Source: an uncultured Eubacteriales bacterium (lineage in GTDB: Bacteria > Bacillota_I > Bacilli_A > RFN20 > CAG-288). Taken from it: 43,067 bases of DNA. Under the pieces are notes generated by a model that was not told the DNA's origin, searched no databases, and saw only the letters and a list, made by a program, of their open reading frames with translations. Below are positions 41,991 through 43,067 of the stretch, one piece after another. The stretch's first letter is position 1, and the number at the start of each line of letters is the position of its first letter. The stretch covers positions 1-43,067 of the forward strand of contig ONBI01000008.1 in the NCBI GenBank assembly GCA_900316035.1. Reading direction: 5' to 3'. A program made the position numbers and the translations under genes.

Positions 41991-42079
41991 TGATTGACCC
42001 GTCCTGAGGCACAATATTGCTACCATCCTAACACAGCTGGCTCCCCCTGGGAGTCGTCGGTGGATGGACGAAGCCCAGG

Positions 42080-42815
42080 ACTTGGCGGTTTTCTTCGTTC
42101 ACTAACCGATGATAGAACCGCCACAAGGAACAAAAAGCGCACCAGCAAGGGCCTGACCAGCCCCAAGACTTTGAGGTCATACTTTTCCAATCTGAAGGAC
42201 AGGTACGATCCGATGAGCCAGTTGATATACGGCACGACAGACCGCTCTGGTACGATGCCAAGCATCCCCTCCATGACATCGAGGAGACCTATCTTCCTTT
42301 CATGTCCGCGGACATCGTCTACAAGAACGGAAGATAGCTTCCCGGCCTATCGAGAAACGTGCACTGCATCTTCACGGCAACGGATGGGAAGAGCACCGCT
42401 CTCATAGTGAACGGATTCGGAAAGCCATCCTTCGCCAAGGTCAGGGACGCCCTGATGCCGCACGTGACGAAGGGAAGCACGATGATCGACGACGGCGAAA
42501 GGAGCCATTCGCTGCTTGTCAAGGAGCTCGGGGTGAACCGCATCGTCCACCCGAGGAAGGAGAAGAAAGGCCTAGAGGACAGCAGGAACACGATGAATCC
42601 GATAAACACCGTCCACAGGATGTTCAAGCGGTTCATGAAGAACCACGGAGGCTTCAAGAGAACACACATCCAGGACTAGTGCAACCTGTTCGCCTTCCTC
42701 TGGAACCATAAGGGAAACCTGCCCGAAACGGTGGAAGATATCCTAAACATACTCGTGGATACCCACGATGTGATGAGATATCGTCAGGTTATGAAGAAAA
42801 ATACGGGGAAAATGT
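42080..42815 (+). pseudogene. Broken IS1595-family transposase
   Basis: Three pieces in two frames. Frame A (up to about 42245): TSKGLTSPKTLRSYFSNLKD. Frame B: LWYDAKHPLHDIEETYLPFM, a TAG at 42335-42337, then CIFTATDGKSTALIV, the acidic STMIDDGERSHSLLVKELG, NPINTVHRMFKRFMKNHGG (N-x2-VH-x2-FKRF, as in DDN-K IS1595 members), another TAG at 42677-42679, then CNLFAFLWNHKGNLPETVED. With at least one frameshift and two stops, and an N-terminal part too short for the zinc-ribbon domain, it is not functional. Confidence 0.65.
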
Positions 42816-42824
42816 TAACGGAGA

Positions 42825-42850
42825 GGCCCAACGTGCAAATCCGTATTCTT
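42825..42850 (-). repeat. Right terminal inverted repeat of the IS
   Basis: Read on the minus strand: AAGAATACGGATTTGCACGT then TGGGCC; matches the left end at 23 of 26 positions. Confidence 0.7.
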
Positions 42851-43001
42851 GGCCCAAAGGGAACGGAACTAAGAATTTTTCGTTTCTTTTCTCTTAAGAT
42901 ATTCCTTCAATTGGAAATTGCAGAAATAAGGGAAAGTATAGCATGACGAATCAATGAATTAGGTACATAAATCGGATTCCGAGGTAAGAAATGACCTTGC
43001 A

Positions 43002-43022
43002 GGGGCTGAAAAGTCCCTTTTT
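43002..43022 (+). terminator. Intrinsic terminator near the window end
   Basis: GGGGCT, GNRA-type loop GAAA, then AGTCCC (one G.U pair) followed by five T. No intact gene lies upstream, so it may end a small RNA or a lost gene. A TATAAT near 43055-43060 probably belongs to a gene beyond the window. Confidence 0.55.
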
Positions 43023-43067
43023 CTTTAGTTTCCGCTTCCGTTCCGCGACGATTCCTGATATAATTGT

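Larger units (their letters stand above)
41965..42850 (+). mobile_element. Decayed IS1595-like insertion sequence
   Basis: An 886-bp element bounded by terminal inverted repeats of 26 bases (23 of 26 matching). It holds a broken transposase with DDN-K type IS1595 features. Its codons (GAC, GTC, AAG, CTC, GGC) are clearly richer in GC than most of the window, and it is flanked by AT-rich DNA, in line with import from another lineage. No clear target-site duplication was found. Confidence 0.65.

Noticed and set aside
39502-42679. TAG read as a sense codon, because hipS and the transposase have in-frame TAGs
   Set aside because: TAG ends several intact genes at the expected family length (both LytTR genes, HipT, HipB, the subtilase), so a recoded TAG would extend them into neighbours.

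Overview
The window looks like a chromosome segment of an anaerobic, gut-associated member of the Bacillota, probably close to the Erysipelotrichia or RF39/Acholeplasma-like branch. This is inferred from protein style: a pyrophosphate-type phosphofructokinase, Firmicutes-type enolase, YfhO, AgrC/LytTR two-component systems, strong AAGGAGG Shine-Dalgarno sites and 8-bp stop/start overlaps between operon genes. TGA and TAG both end normal genes, so the code is standard. No rRNA, tRNA or CRISPR array was seen.

Layout. 1-2.6 kb: an unknown membrane protein and enolase (eno) with its own promoter and terminator. 2.6-5.6 kb: a frameshifted secreted protein followed by a membrane-anchored subtilisin-like protease. 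5.6-6.5 kb (minus): a Nudix hydrolase coupled to a Vsr-type mismatch endonuclease; upstream lies a promoter-to-terminator unit of about 100 nt that looks like an undescribed small RNA or leader. 6.8-17.2 kb: surface-glycan and housekeeping genes: two O-antigen-ligase/polymerase-like membrane proteins, a giant YfhO protein, PPi-dependent PFK overlapping a HAD phosphatase, an unknown protein, dUTPase and a TerB-like protein.

17.3-38.6 kb is the most distinctive part. It holds three very large GH3 glycoside hydrolases, all with reversed domain order (alpha/beta sandwich, then Fn3, then barrel) and all membrane-tethered. Two of them sit in parallel three-gene modules: a lipoprotein, a small four-helix membrane protein (the two copies are homologous) and a GH3 with a helix at each end. 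One lipoprotein ends in a CBM6/35-like module; the other is an internal duplication. Two AgrC-like kinases with LytTR regulators lie among or beside these modules. No transporter or SusC/D-like protein is present. I infer a surface glycan-binding and processing apparatus under LytTR control.

26.5-42.9 kb also carries defence or accessory genes: two AAA_14/DUF4143 ATPases, each with striking inverted repeats, an AbiEi/AbiEii toxin-antitoxin pair, and a tripartite HipB-HipS-HipT system whose hipS is cut by an in-frame TAG. The window ends in a decayed IS1595-like element with recognisable terminal inverted repeats. Function calls rest on motifs read by eye; no database search was run.
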